Assembly (NCBI GenBank): GCA_009760855.2
Contig: WPIO01000439.1
Location: 1 to 46,124 of the forward strand
Origin: Cristatella mucedo
Taxonomy: Eukaryota; Bryozoa; Phylactolaemata; Cristatellidae
Direction of reading: 5' to 3'
DNA length: 46,124 bases
Part shown: positions 23,668 to 35,704 of the stretch, piece by piece
Numbering within the stretch: position 1 is the first letter of the stretch
Layout: every line of letters starts with the position of its first letter
Position numbers and translations under genes: made by a program
The notes under the pieces: generated by a model
What the model was told of the DNA's origin: nothing
The model's database searches: none
What the model saw: only the letters and a program-made list of their open reading frames with translations

Positions 23668-24028
23668 CGGTCGCTGCGGCCCAGCTTTTTGGCAGACGAC
23701 CAAGTGCAAGGTCAAAGCTCTGCCCCGGGCGACCAGCAGCAGACGCTCTCGGCTGCAGCCGCGAGCGCGTAGCAGTATCCTCGGCCGCCGCCCCTTCCGA
23801 CATCGGCACCGCCGGCTTCTACCACCCGTCCTAAAGCTTAACGTTGCTGTCGCCGCAGTCGCTGCTGCACCGGGCGTCGCGCATCGACCACCGCCGCCGC
23901 TGCCGACGCCGGGCGGGCAGCGCTGGCCGAATCGCTTCCATCGGTCGTGCTATCGATTCGCTGCTTACACTGAGCTGTTTTATTTCAATAGAGTGTGAAC
24001 TTCGCTCGATCACTTTATTTGATCACGA
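23668..24028. other. GC-rich block inside the nested element
   Basis: Sharp rise in G+C and CpG (for example GCCGCCGCTGCCGACGCCGG near 23896). Frames are open on both strands but overlap each other and show no domain. It may be a captured host exon or promoter fragment, which I cannot show. Confidence 0.4.
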
Positions 24029-24030
24029 AA

Positions 24031-24885
<855 letters not shown>

Positions 24886-25709
24886 CGTATTCTTAGTTAT
24901 ACATTCATCACTAAAGGCGGAATTTCCTACCCCGAAGGTAATTTACGAGGGGGAATGTCCTAGATTCCATCAGTGGAGAATGTCCGGGGTGGGAACGTCC
25001 GGCGAGGGAATGTCCTACAAACCTTGGGCGACCCCTGCAAAAGGGTCGTTTGACCGCCAAAGGGGTAGCGACATACGGAGTAAGAACCACTGATTTGAAG
25101 CCTTCGTTGCGGTACATCGCGGGAGCCACTTTTCCGTCCCACAAACACCATTAGCAACTCATCCATATATGGATGGATAATACTTCGCTGCTTTTTACGT
25201 CCTTGGCTGGCGTTATGGCATGTTTCTACTCCTTTTATCCATGTATGGTGCAGATCGTAGAAGTGCTTCACACTCCTAGTGCTTAGCCAAGTCGACTGCA
25301 CGCACACCTTGGGCAAATTTTTCGCTTATTTCTTTCTTTGCTTCGATTCATAGCATTCGCATTTTCTTCTCGGCACTGCCCCTGGCGATTCCTTTCTTTT
25401 TCGATCTGGGGCCACAAAATTAAGCGTTGCAAAATCACTGCGAGCTCAAATGTGAACGTAACACTGACGACTCTACTCTGAGCTAACCACTCAAAGTAAA
25501 CAAGTGAGACACGTGATGCTCTACGGATGTTGCTGCATTCACTGTGGTATCCGCTGCACCAGCTAGCGGAAGGATATCTGAAGCCGGATAGAAACTGGAA
25601 TTTTAGCTCTTTTAGGAGGATCCAAGCAAAACGTCGGCCAATAGGTGAACCGTCGTCTCTCAAAAGACACGTTAGTTGGGAGACTCGTAAGTCGAGGCAC
25701 CATAATATT

Positions 25710-26340
25710 CAAATTTCATTAAAAGATTTAAAAACACTCACCATGATGCAATTTGGTGTTTACACTTTTATTTCCATTGAGGCTGACAGCTTATTTTATT
25801 GGGTTAGACACTTAAAATTGTATTAATACATATTTCTCGTATTTAGACTCGAGGCAATCTACTGTCTGAAGCCGTCTGCAGTAGATGTATTTTGGTGTAT
25901 TTACATCCCAGATCTAATGAAACACGAAAATTGGCTAGTTTTGTAACTGTAACGTATTACAACTGGCCTTCCTGTTCGTATTTTTTTCAGATATAAAGTT
26001 AAGAACCAGGCTTTATTCAAATCCTGAGTTGAAAAAACAACTTCACTTGGTCCTACTTTTTTGACAACAGAGCTAGCAGGAATTTATTTAGGACTGCACT
26101 AGTTTTCAACAATCTTACTTTGCATGTATGCCTACTTCCACAAGAGGATTATCAAGTTTGTCAGCTTAAATTGCTATGGTAGCCTACAAATAGCTCTAAG
26201 CAATGTATTCTCAGTAGACCTGAAATGGATTTTCTATACGAAAATATTCACGTGGCTTAGTCAGCATAGAAAAATAAGGAGGAGCGGCTAACTCATTCGG
26301 TAATTTGATCACTCCCCATAAACACTGTAAACGCACTTTC
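25710..26340. other. unassigned AT-rich non-coding DNA
   Basis: Nothing recognised between the end of the Tigger copy and the next LINE. Confidence 0.45.
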
Positions 26341-26342
26341 AA

Positions 26343-27478
26343 GAGCCAAGGTCCGGTTCTTTTCACCGTTTATATTCTCCCTCTTGCTGATGTGATTCCC
26401 AAGATAATCTAGACTTCCACTTCTCTGCGGACGACACTCAGTTGTACCTTTGCTTTGATCCCTCCGAGCCATCGAGCACCTCAAATTCTCTCAACTCACT
26501 TGCTGCATGTATTGATGACATCCGCACATGGATGGGAGCAAATTTTCTAAAACTAAACGATGATAAAACTAACTTACTAGTTATGGGCAAACCCTGTGTG
26601 ATTCACAAATTGGAAAGGTTGAAGCTCAAGATTGGCTCTACCAGGATATCTCCTGTTTAATCAGCTCAGAATGTAGCTGTAATGTTCCAAAGCGACCTCA
26701 CGTTAGACATTGCTCAAATTCGGGCTTGTTTAGATAATGATACCACGTCTAAGTTGGTCCATGCATTTGTGACATCCAGCCTGGACTTCTGCAACTCACT
26801 GCTTACTGGCCTACCAGCATGTGCAATCGGGCGATTACAGATGGTAGCAAAACTCAGCAGCTAGGCTTGTCTGTCGTGAGCGTCGCAGTTGCAACATCAC
26901 ACCACTTCTCGTCGATCTGCACTGGCTACCAGTCAAGCAACGGATTGACTTCAAGGTTCTTTCGCTCACTTTTAGGTCACTTCATTCTTTGGCTCCAGCC
27001 TATCTCTCGGATCTACTTCCCCACCAGGCCACACATCGTACCACCTGCTTTTCGGAATCCAACAGTCTATACGTACCTTGTAGTAACCTTAAATGCTTTG
27101 GTGACCGTGCATTTAGTTCGTATGCTCCAAAAGCCTGGAACTCCCTCCCGACTTGCATCAGATCATCCACTGACTTAACGACATTTAAATCGAACTTAAA
27201 AACAGACCTATTTAGGACAGCATTTAGTGGGTCCCTGTGATTCGCCCTTCACGTGCTTTTGGGTGCTGACACTGTGCATGCTGCCACTAACCACATTTGT
27301 ATGCTGACCCTGTGCATGTCACCCCTAACCGTGTTTTTCAATTTGTTGTTTATCAAGCATGATATTACTCACCACTCAATTGCATTTCCCTATGCAGCAA
27401 ATTTCAAGCACCTAGAGAAAGATTGAGTTCTCTAAGGGCACTTTATCAAAATCATTAGTATTTTTCTTATTATTAATC
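26343..27478 (+). mobile_element. LINE A copy 6, plus strand
   Basis: 5'-truncated LINE A that starts inside the RT domain, just before a mutated YADD box (SADDTQLYLCFDPS). Frames 26442-26660 and 26682-27240 follow the family frame: ACIDDIRTWMGANFLKLNDD, DFCNSLLTGLPACAI, APAYLSDLLPHQA, FGDRAFSSYAPKAWNSL, and the C-terminus LFRTAFSGSL ending at 27240. Relative to copy 4 a small deletion removes the segment after SDL.LD. The 3' end is the conserved tail and a short (ATT)n run at about 27455-27478. Confidence 0.88.
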
Positions 27479-29074
27479 TGTGTAATTGGATTTGCCGACA
27501 GTAGCCAATATTAAGTCTTCCAACTGTAAAGTGCGTGCCTGCTGCTTAAAACTGTGGGATTCAGAAGAATCTTCAGCTGAAACCATTCTCGAATTTCGAT
27601 GCCGTGCAAAAAAGGCAGTTACAAAAATTTACAAAGATTATCGTTTTTTACCTTAAGCGAAAGGTCAGTAAATTTTCTGGACGTGAATGTTCCGAGGCTG
27701 TGCTCAAGGTTGAGTTTAATATAACAACAAGCATTCTTATCAGTACTGGGTAGTATGTGCTTCATGGCATAAAAGCGGAGGTACGGCTACGTCAGGAGCA
27801 ACAAGCAGGAACGTCTAGAAAAAGAATGTTAACTAGTTTAACAGTTTCGTTTCTATAGCGGCTAGCGGCTAAGAAACCTTACCTGCTAGCACTGCAGCTT
27901 GCAGTTGGATGCAAAGTGTGGATCGCTGCTGCGTTTTAACCCAGGATCTCGGTCATGCAGAGTGCCCCTTGCCTCATTGGCTAGCTACGGTAAAAATCAG
28001 AGTTAATCAGTAGTCAGCTGAGAGTCATGCGAAGACTAGTATACCACTGGAAACTGAGTATGCTAATGTGGGCAGCTTGCTTGAATTTGCTGAAGTTCAT
28101 CTAGAGGATTTTCATGATGATAAGGTGACCAATCTAGCTTAATTGCAGGCCATTGTGCTCTGCCAATTGAAATTCGGGAAGTCTTACATAATATTCTTGA
28201 AGAGGTAGCCTGTGATTCCAAACAAGGGCAGAGAAAACGCAACTGGCAATGTGCAGATGCCCGGGATCTTATCTTTGACTAACGATTGGAGGTGTAAGGT
28301 GCTAGTCATTACCGAAGCGTTTTAAGCTGAACCGGCTGAACTAACTAAGCCCGCCTGATCACGGCTGATTCTTATTAATCGCAATTAGGCGAAACTGCCG
28401 AATTGTAATTTCATCTACGAGGCCATTTAAAAGGCCAGATTCGGGGAGATAGGCGGCAGCCAGGACTCGAGGTCCATGGCATTGGCATCGAATAGGATGG
28501 GATATCTAGGCTGCATACGGATCACGTAGGTTATGGCAGGTTTCGAAAGCCTGTAATTGTCCGCTGCTGTCAAAACACTTGTCTGCATTGTAGATATTAA
28601 GTTGATATGTCAAGGTACGAGCAAACTTTCGTCCCTGTCGTGTTTCTCCTACTTCGGGCGCACCTGCCTGCATCAATTCAAAACCTACAACTAACGGGAC
28701 GTGCTAAAAAGTTCCGGCGTCGTTGTTCAGGCGAAAAAGTTCCAGCTTTGCTAATATTTTTCGTGTCTACACGTTACGTTACTGACGTTATTGAGACGTT
28801 ACGCATCATTACGAGATCTGTGTTTGTGGCCTGACACGGTGACTGGAGCCTATGACCGCTAAGAGTTACTTTGAAACTGCAGCTGTTCAAACTGTTATGG
28901 TTGAGAAATGTCGCACTGAGAAAGAACGAGCAGTTGACTCTTACTACGAGCTGTCCGCCGACGACTTCTGCTATACTAGCGTGATAGCTGCAGCCAAGCC
29001 TTGCTATGTGACGTACGCGCGGAGCAGTTTTTTCTGACCAACCATCGAAGCAGTGACTATGCACGATGGGCGTG

Positions 29075-29105
29075 GCGCTGCGGCTGCGTCTGCGGCTGCG
29101 GCTCG
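29075..29105. repeat. (CTGCGG)n short tandem repeat
   Basis: About five imperfect copies of a GCTGCG/CTGCGG hexamer. Confidence 0.8.
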
Positions 29106-30560
29106 ATGGTGGAGAGGACGATCAGTCTGTGCCACATCTCTACTCGTTCACGATGACTACTCGTCGCGCGTGCTTTCCTATTCAAGGAGCGTTCTCTAGT
29201 GCGAAATATATACTTGTCGAGTTGCGTCTCTTCTGAGGTAATTTTATTTGCGAAACTATATTTCGTTTGAATCTATGGTATTTATTCAACCTGGCGATTG
29301 CGATGTTGCCGCGTTCGAGTAAGTAAAGCTCAATCAAGCTCGAGCATTTTCTACTGCGATACGGTTGCTGAGTCAGCGTATCATACAAGCGAATGACTTG
29401 GCCGTATGGCTTGTACTTTCTTCTACTCTACTGTTTTAATACATTTCGAGCGTCTGCCAATACGTAGTGTACTCTTCCGTCGCCATGCAAGCTTCAGGCT
29501 CCCGAATACTATCTGTAGACCGTTTGACGCTGCTCTGTAGCTCGGTTTAAACACGAGCGGCCACAGCTGGCACTGCAAGCGATAGTTTACTACGGGCCAG
29601 ATTGTCACAATTAAACAGCGACTCGAGTGGTTTATATGGCCCACACGGGTCCGACTAGACAGAATTACTAGTAGTTTTAAAGCCCCGGAATAACCACTCT
29701 CCCATATGCTTGGGATTGCTAGCGACGGTCCCTACATTAAAGGCTAACCACTACAACTTAGGTAGATACAATACGAGCGGCTGTGTCAGTAAAAAGCAAC
29801 TGCACGTTCTAAGTTACAATCACTTGTTCCTCGCTGTAGGTAAACTAGTTGCGTTTTCTCCCATCTACTTCCCGATCTCTGGTGTGGGTTGCATTCTCTT
29901 TGATCCGACTCCTCGCATACATCCTTAGGTTGACTGATCTTGTTAATTCGCTACAAATCCGATGCTGATGGCGTATTTTCCCTGCCGACATGGTTAACAC
30001 CTCAGTTAGTGTAGCATATTAGGCGGCTAATGGCATTCCTGAGCCAGCCTTTCGACATTTATCTCTCAGTTAATGTAGTGCATTACTCGGTCCACATCCT
30101 GCTTGAGTCGTCTGCCCGAGGCTCAACTCTAACCAAAGTAGATCTGGCTGACAGGCTGCCCCTGCTCCACTCCCACTTAACTAATGGGTCAAATACTCTC
30201 ATTCTACTTGGCTCGTTCCAGGCGTTCTGAATCACTAAATCATGCCGTTCTAATTGGCTAGATCGGCACGACAGGTTGCTTTAGGCACTGTAGTTGAACC
30301 CGTGCTAAGGACTAGTATCGCTGCAAATCTTAGGTCTGCTCTGGTGTACTTGTAAGAGAGGTTAGAAGCTGGAATATTTTAACCACGCCCGACAGCCTGT
30401 CTAAATAAACCTAAGGCATACAAGGCTGCATTGCTAGGGCAATTGCAGGAGTAAGCAAGACAAGACGAATTCGCCACAGCTCATACAGTATTGCAGTGAG
30501 ATCAGAGCCAGTGCTTAAGTCTTTACCAGTCTCGTTCCTGTACGATCATCGTTTTGGGAA

Positions 30561-30635
30561 GCCATATAGATACCACTACTGCTAAGGACGACCGTCCTAG
30601 CCATAAAGGCACTACTACGACTAAGGACGATCGTC
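30561..30635. repeat. 39-bp tandem duplication
   Basis: GCCATATAGATACCACTACT (30561) and GCCATAAAGGCACTACTACG (30600) start two copies that both continue through CTAAGGACGA and CGTC; about 80% alike by eye. Confidence 0.75.
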
Positions 30636-31164
30636 TATCTCCAGCTAGGAGAATAAGCTTGGTGAATTGCTTGCGATCGAAGCCGATGAAAACTGAGAGT
30701 TTGGGAGAAAGTTAAGGCCACATATGGATATTCCAGACGCTTCTTACAAGAAAGCGTCTCGAATACCCTCAATAGTTACTTGTTTTGGAGCCTAATGAGG
30801 CCACGACGGAAAAGGTTGAAAACTGCCGTAACTTGTTGTTGGCTTCTTTTTAGGGGCGTCAGCGACTGTCGTTTTAGGAGAGAGAATTAGAAGGGCGGTT
30901 CGCTAAATCAATTAGATTATGGCTAAATATTCGTGATGCGAGGCTCTTGATTTTTAAGTTCAAGTAAAAGCGTTTCGGCTTACCTTGGGCCGGGCACATA
31001 CATTAAGCATGTTAACAATGGCTTCAGGCTGTAAATTACTCTTAATAATAACAATAACAATGAACTCATTTAGCTACGTAATAGAGCTGAATCTCTGTCA
31101 AGGCATCATAGAGATGACTGTGTTTAATCTAAAAGGTTTCAGGTGTGATAGGTTGAACACTGTA

Positions 31165-31996
31165 GCTCGGGTGTAGGCTGTTGTGCAACCATCACCACAT
31201 GCTCGGAATTTAGCGGTCGTTTTTGACAGCTTTCTAAATTGTACAAGCGTCATTCAGAAACTACTTCTACAGCTAGCCACCACGTTCGATCCCTATCACA
31301 GATAAAGAGCTGTCTTTCACATTGGCTTGCAAAGCATTTAACGAGGTCATTGGCTCTGTTTTGGCTTGATTATTGTAATTCCTTTTTGGCTGGACTACCG
31401 AAAAGCGCCTTGGAGTGCAAATGGATATGAATATTTCTGCAAGGCTAGTTTTTAAGTCCCAGAGGTTCGACCAAGTGTCTATTTCGCTAAAAGAGCTAGG
31501 ATAGCTGTCGGTTGATCAACAGATGTATAGCAAGGTTCTTATGCTGACCCACAAGGCCTTACACAGATTGGCTCCTCCATACCTAGCTGAACTGCTGCAC
31601 CAGTTCCAGCCTCCTCGCGCCTTCAGGCCTTGCATGGACAATAAATTAGCTGTTCCATTCTCCCGCTTAAAGACCATTGGCGACAGAAGCATTAGCTCTG
31701 CAGGTCCTAGAATTCGCTTCCACGATTCTTACGCAACGACAACTATTCCCATGCTTCCGACTATGGCTCATTCTTTCCAGTGGTCCTTAACTGCTAATTC
31801 CATGCTACTCACTACCTCAACTGCTCTCCGCTATGCTTCTCACTTTCTCTTTGTTGCGTGTGATGAAGTGTATCGGCTACCGAATGCGTACCGAAAGCTG
31901 CTTAGGCTGTGAGTGGGCTATACAAAATCCTCCTGTGTAACACCCACATTGGCTATGTGGCTTTTTTGAGTTACAGACGGAGAACATTACATTACA
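31165..31996 (+). mobile_element. LINE B copy 5
   Basis: Plus-strand 5'-truncated LINE B starting near GTTGTGCAACCATCACCACA, which matches 4731-4750 of copy 1. The frame 31523-31912 encodes LTHKALHRLAPPYLAELLHQ, MDNKLAVPFSRLKTIGDRS and SSAGPRIRFHDSYATTT, the C-terminal RT tail with the FS/LWNS region disturbed. The 3' end GAGTTACAGACGGAGAACAT is followed by an (ATTAC)n tail at 31983-31996. Confidence 0.85.
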
Positions 31997-33780
31997 GGCC
32001 ATAGTTGGAGCTCCATATGCTGAAATCTGGACGACCCGCGTGCGATTCGATCAAGATATATTACCATTTTAATTGATGTCGTATTGATCTTTTAATCGAT
32101 CTCCTAGAAGTAGCAGCTAATAAAGTGCAGGTCGCCGGTGCAGTCGCCTTTTACTGAGGGTTGTCACTCTGATCAAGTCTGCCACAATAAGTGATGCTGA
32201 AATTTTACAAGAGTATCGTATCTTCTCTTCGGTAAAGCTTTTGTCTGCACAGTAAATCCCGACGACTTCAGTGAGTATAAAACCAGTTTTGCAAAATTAC
32301 GTTGTTATTTAAATTTAGTTTGATAAAACTATCAGAGCACAACCCACTTTGGCTAGCTATGGCTACACCACAAATGCTTACATCTTAGTAATCACATCAC
32401 ATGCCTTTATTGTAATTCGTTTAGGATGTTCACACACGTGATACTGTAGGGATAAACACCAATCTTAAGATTATAATGGCCAGACCAACTGCCTCAAAAA
32501 TGCCGAACAGCCGACAGCTGCAGCTTTATCAGACCTGTCGGCATGCTGGACCACAGCCGTCGATTCCATTCAGAAATGCACCATTTGTGCACAAAGATGC
32601 ACAATCATAGCCATGGGGTGTTATGTCATCCTCAGGGTCGTGCTAAATTTAAATGAGCTCTTTTCTTGACTGTAAGCGTCTGCATCGACAAAAGCCTCCG
32701 TCCGAAGTTCGCTCATTTCTTGTTCAGCCATCGTAAATCCTTGCATGTTTCTTCGATAAAGAATAAAATGCGAGAAATTCACGGTTGTACGACTGTCCGT
32801 GCATTCAGTTCAAGCCTCTACAAGTGCCGTTGGCCGGCCCGGAAAGAGAAGCCACGAACAAGGCGAAGGTCGAATGCAAGTTTCCGGCGATGCATGCACC
32901 TCTCCATTCGCAAATAGAGCGTATCTTCACTTCTGCATGAACTTGGTGAGGCCACAACGCATGAAAATCATAAGTGTCTATCATTGCGCACGAATTGTGT
33001 CTTTCGGAGTGAAATCGAGAGCTTTAGTCCTGCATGGAGACAGGCCCGTAGCCCTTGGCTAGTCCTTGGCCAGTCCTTGGCTAGTCCGCCCGCTACGGTT
33101 GCTCTAGGTGCCCAAGTCAGAACCACTAAGGCAAGGGCTAATATCGCGGCTAGCCTGAGAGCTGCTCCGTTGCATTTGACTGTTCAGATGAAAGATTTTA
33201 GGATACGGAGATAGGCCACTTCCACAATCTGTAGCCAATGCTCACTTCGGCAAATGTCGTTGACGTCCAGTACCTTGTCTTTGATAGACGATTTAAAGTG
33301 CAAAGTGTTCGTTCTTCCTCAGCCGGCTGCAGCCACTGTGGAGCCTGTGACTGTTAGGATTGCTTCTAGAATGGTACTGCTCAAATTTTTGAGGATATGG
33401 ACAGCTGCTCTAACTCTTCTCTGCCTCTGAGCGAGCTACTGATGAGGGCTGCCTCACTGGCGATGTGTCTACAGCCAGGCCTATCGACGTGCCAGACAAA
33501 AAACTGCATTTGCAACGCTCAGTATAGTTTTAATGCTAACTGTTACATGCAGCTGCTGCATGATGATAAAATGTTTACAAATCAATAGGGCAACCTTTCC
33601 GTTAACACTGGGCATACTTTTCGCATGCCTTCTGGTTTTAAGAAACTTCTTATCGTTTATGTCTGAGTTACTTCGTCTGGGACAATGGCCTTCATGAGAC
33701 TGTGCTACCTGGTGAAATATATGAAGTCATTTTCGAGTATGTTAGTTTCAATCAACGTCAAGCGGTCACAAGCACGTTAT
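31997..33780. other. unassigned non-coding DNA
   Basis: Nothing recognised except a short 11-bp tandem repeat. Overlapping frames at 32666-33214 plus have no known domain. Confidence 0.45.
33053..33085. repeat. 11-bp tandem repeat, three copies
   Basis: CCTTGGCTAGT, CCTTGGCCAGT, CCTTGGCTAGT in direct succession. Confidence 0.9.
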
Positions 33781-33782
33781 AG

Positions 33783-33932
33783 TTATATATAACGCATTTG
33801 AATGGCGCCCCAAGGGAACTTAATCTATATTCAGGCGATTCACATTTGCCTCAGGGCTTGAGCACACGACCTCAGCAAGACCTTATACACCCTTGTGCAC
33901 CCTTACCGCTGGACCAAATCAGCTCCATTGGC
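33783..33932 (-). mobile_element. SINE family II copy 3
   Basis: On the minus strand: head GGTCCAGCGGTAAGGGTGCA, B-box-like GTGCTCAAGCCC (33865-33854), then AAATGTGAATCGCCTGAATA and TTCCCTTGGGGCGCCATTCA. This tail lines up with both SINE II copy 1 and the LINE A tail (AAATGTAAAGCGCCTAGAAA, TTCTCTGAGGGCGCTTTATC). It confirms the LINE-tailed structure. Confidence 0.68.
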
Positions 33933-34036
33933 ATATCTTCAAAGTAAATATATTAGATGTTTTCCATCCGATTCACTGAAACTTATCCGTTGACTATATT
34001 TTGAAAGAAAAACAAATTGCTTGTCGTAGGACGTAG

Positions 34037-34042
34037 TTTATT
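34037..34042 (-). terminator. poly(A) signal AATAAA downstream of the peroxidase
   Basis: A canonical AATAAA on the minus strand about 105 bp after the TAG stop of the peroxidase frame, a suitable place for 3'-end processing. Confidence 0.6.
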
Positions 34043-34057
34043 TTCGCGGAGGGCAAG

Positions 34058-34107
34058 AATCAGCATTCGGGCCGCCGCCCGAAATAATTCCGCCCGAAAG
34101 CTGATTC
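34058..34107 (-). promoter_or_regulatory. hairpin in the peroxidase 3' UTR
   Basis: Arms GAATCAGCATTCGGGC (34058-34073) and GCCCGAAAGCTGATTC (34092-34107) pair over 16 bp with one mismatch and an 18-nt loop. It sits between the stop codon and the AATAAA. Function unknown; it could stabilise the mRNA or be a small palindromic repeat. Confidence 0.55.
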
Positions 34108-34147
34108 CCTGCTGGCTGGAGAGAGAGAGAGCGCGCGCTTTGGCCAA

Positions 34148-35317
34148 CTAGCCACTGGCCGCGGCGCCCGGCCGCAGCTCGCCCGGCGCGTAGCCTCTGG
34201 TCGTCAGCATGGACCAGGCGCCGCAGAAGACCTGGGCCCAGGCCGTCGTGCTCGCCGCGAAACGCAAGACGGACGAGCGCGTGCTCGCGAACGGACAGCC
34301 GACGAGCGGCGCCGTCGGCTGGCCCGTCTCCGTCGGGTCCTTTTCGGTGATGTTGTAGGCCAGGGAGAAGTCGGAAGTGAGGAAAATTAACTTATTCGTC
34401 GGCGAATCTTTGCTGTACGAATACATTACCGGCGTCTGGCTGGACGTGTAATTAAACGGCACCTCTGGCCACGAGATTGCCTGGTTGGCGATCGTTTGAA
34501 AGTAGGTAGGGTTGTTCGCCAGATCGGGAGTCTTGTCCCACTGAGCCATCACGCTTCCGTCAAAGTCTCGCACGACTCCGAGCGGGTGCGCGCCTGAGAG
34601 AGCCACCAACTGCTCGGCCGTCAGGCCGAGATTGGCGAAGAACGCCAGCAGCTGGTCAATGGTCCAACGGCGATCTGGAAAGGCGACGATGGCGTCCGTG
34701 TACGGCGCCGTGCCGCAGTCCGCCCGACCGAAAACGACCGGCAAGCTGCAAACGCTCGTGTTTGGCGTGTTGAACGCTGAGCTGGTCAGCGCCGCCACGG
34801 CCGCGGCCTGCCACAGGTCGGCGTGCGTGAGAGTGCAGTCGGCGAACTGCTGAACCCGCAGGAGCCGGTCGCGGAAGTTCGACAGGGCAGCGATGGTGAC
34901 GTCGAGCCCGTTATTTTCCTGCACGTTGACGTTTATGCAGCCGCCGCAGCCGCGGTCGCCGGCGCACGCGTGGAACGCCAGCCGCACGCTGCCTGCGATG
35001 AGCGGTCGGTACGCCGAGCCGAAAGCGTCGGTGCCGACAGTGCCCTTCTGCAGGAGATCGAGCTGCTGCAGCAGCACTGCGACGTGCTGCTGCGACAGAC
35101 GTCCGCTGCCGGTCATGTTGTAGCAGCCACCGGTCAGCGAGCCGAACGCCGACTGCTGCTGTGCTAGACCGGCAGCCGCCGCGCCGTCGCTGCAGAGCGT
35201 GATTTCGAGAGCCAGGGCTGCCGCAAGAGCGGCCGCGCCAATCGGCTGAGGCGGCCATTCGACCGGTCGATGGTGCTTGAGACACGGGCGACCTAGGCAA
35301 CAGACTGAGCGTCGCAC
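34148..35317 (-). CDS. plant/fungal-type haem peroxidase (secreted or membrane-bound), 5' end unresolved
   Basis: Predicted haem peroxidase of the non-animal superfamily (plant, fungal, bacterial type), which oxidises substrates with H2O2. Residues counted from 35317: Ala-rich hydrophobic stretch 27-48 (signal peptide or anchor); distal motif SVRLAFHACAG with Arg112 and His116; CGGCIN and ENNGLD (134-139); LTHADLW (163-169); FGRAD (196-200); proximal haem-ligand region LVALSGAHPLG with His244; LTSDFSLAYN (313-322); C-terminal FCGAWSMLTTRGYA. One exon, GC-rich, TAG stop, AATAAA downstream. Oddities: the codon at 35317 is GTG; the open frame extends up to 35392 (TGA at 35395-35393) with no ATG before Met68. 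The Asp after the distal His is Ala117 and the Asp of the GCD motif is Gly125, so the distal calcium site looks lost; the usual FDN near the proximal side reads ANN. The true start may be in an upstream exon, or the gene may be decaying. Family call firm, activity uncertain. Confidence 0.78.
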   Translation of the reverse strand: MRRSVCCLGRPCLKHHRPVEWPPQPIGAAALAAALALEITLCSDGAAAAGLAQQQSAFGSLTGGCYNMTGSGRLSQQHVAVLLQQLDLLQKGTVGTDAFGSAYRPLIAGSVRLAFHACAGDRGCGGCINVNVQENNGLDVTIAALSNFRDRLLRVQQFADCTLTHADLWQAAAVAALTSSAFNTPNTSVCSLPVVFGRADCGTAPYTDAIVAFPDRRWTIDQLLAFFANLGLTAEQLVALSGAHPLGVVRDFDGSVMAQWDKTPDLANNPTYFQTIANQAISWPEVPFNYTSSQTPVMYSYSKDSPTNKLIFLTSDFSLAYNITEKDPTETGQPTAPLVGCPFASTRSSVLRFAASTTAWAQVFCGAWSMLTTRGYAPGELRPGAAASG

Positions 35318-35342
35318 GCTGGCGTGCAGCGGCCGCTGGCCG

Positions 35343-35350
35343 TTTATGTA
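35343..35350 (-). promoter_or_regulatory. possible TATA-like element
   Basis: TACATAAA on the minus strand, 26-33 bp before the first codon of the counted peroxidase frame, in GC-rich surroundings. An initiator-like TCAGTC lies at 35308-35303. The spacing is longer than usual and would place transcription start inside the frame, so this is weak. Confidence 0.25.
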
Positions 35351-35395
35351 GCCAGCCGAGGGTACAGAGCGGCTTACGTCAGAGCCGGACGTTCA

Positions 35396-35532
35396 GGAGC
35401 TCGGGGCGCCAACTCCAACCCTGCAGTGATTGATGCACGGCTCCAGAGCCTTTTTTTAGCTTTCCACGTCCCGAGCCCGGAGCCACCACCTCTGGTCTAA
35501 GCTCAAGCGGCCGGTGGTATCGTGTTAGGAAA
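35396..35532. other. GC-rich upstream flank of the peroxidase
   Basis: Probably part of the 5' flank or an intron. No clear motif. Confidence 0.3.
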
Positions 35533-35704
35533 ATACTGGCTGATTTACCAGCCTCCGTCTGTATATCGGCAAAAGAGCTTTAGCTACGCCTATCACTACC
35601 GCTTGCAGTATTCGATCGCCCACCGAAGGATTCAAACCTGCCACCTCAGGACCGAGGTCGCGAAGAGCCAGCACCCGATCTAATTTGGGCCGCCATGGCT
35701 ATGG
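35533..35704 (-). mobile_element. SINE family I copy 3
   Basis: Minus strand: TCGCGACCTCGGTCCTGAGG, B box GGTTTGAATCC (35638-35628), then GGTGGGCGATCGAATACTGC and AAGCGGTAGTGATAG, matching copy 1 (GGTGGGCGATCC..., AAGCGGCGGTGATAG). It lies just upstream of the peroxidase and in the same orientation. Confidence 0.7.

Larger units (their letters stand above)
27480..31160. other. unassigned non-coding DNA
   Basis: About 3.7 kb with no recognised gene or element. G+C rises around 28950-29140. Small tandem repeats are listed separately. Frames such as 28852-29037 plus have no known domain. Confidence 0.5.

Noticed and set aside
28852-29037. 61-codon plus-strand frame
   Set aside because: Looks loosely protein-like but is short, with no homologue I recognise and no supporting signals.
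34823-35167. Plus-strand frames opposite the peroxidase
   Set aside because: Antisense shadows of the GC-rich coding sequence.
34911-35300. Second minus-strand frame overlapping the peroxidase
   Set aside because: Shadow frame: Arg/Ala-rich from GC-rich codons, no motif, starts at TTG.
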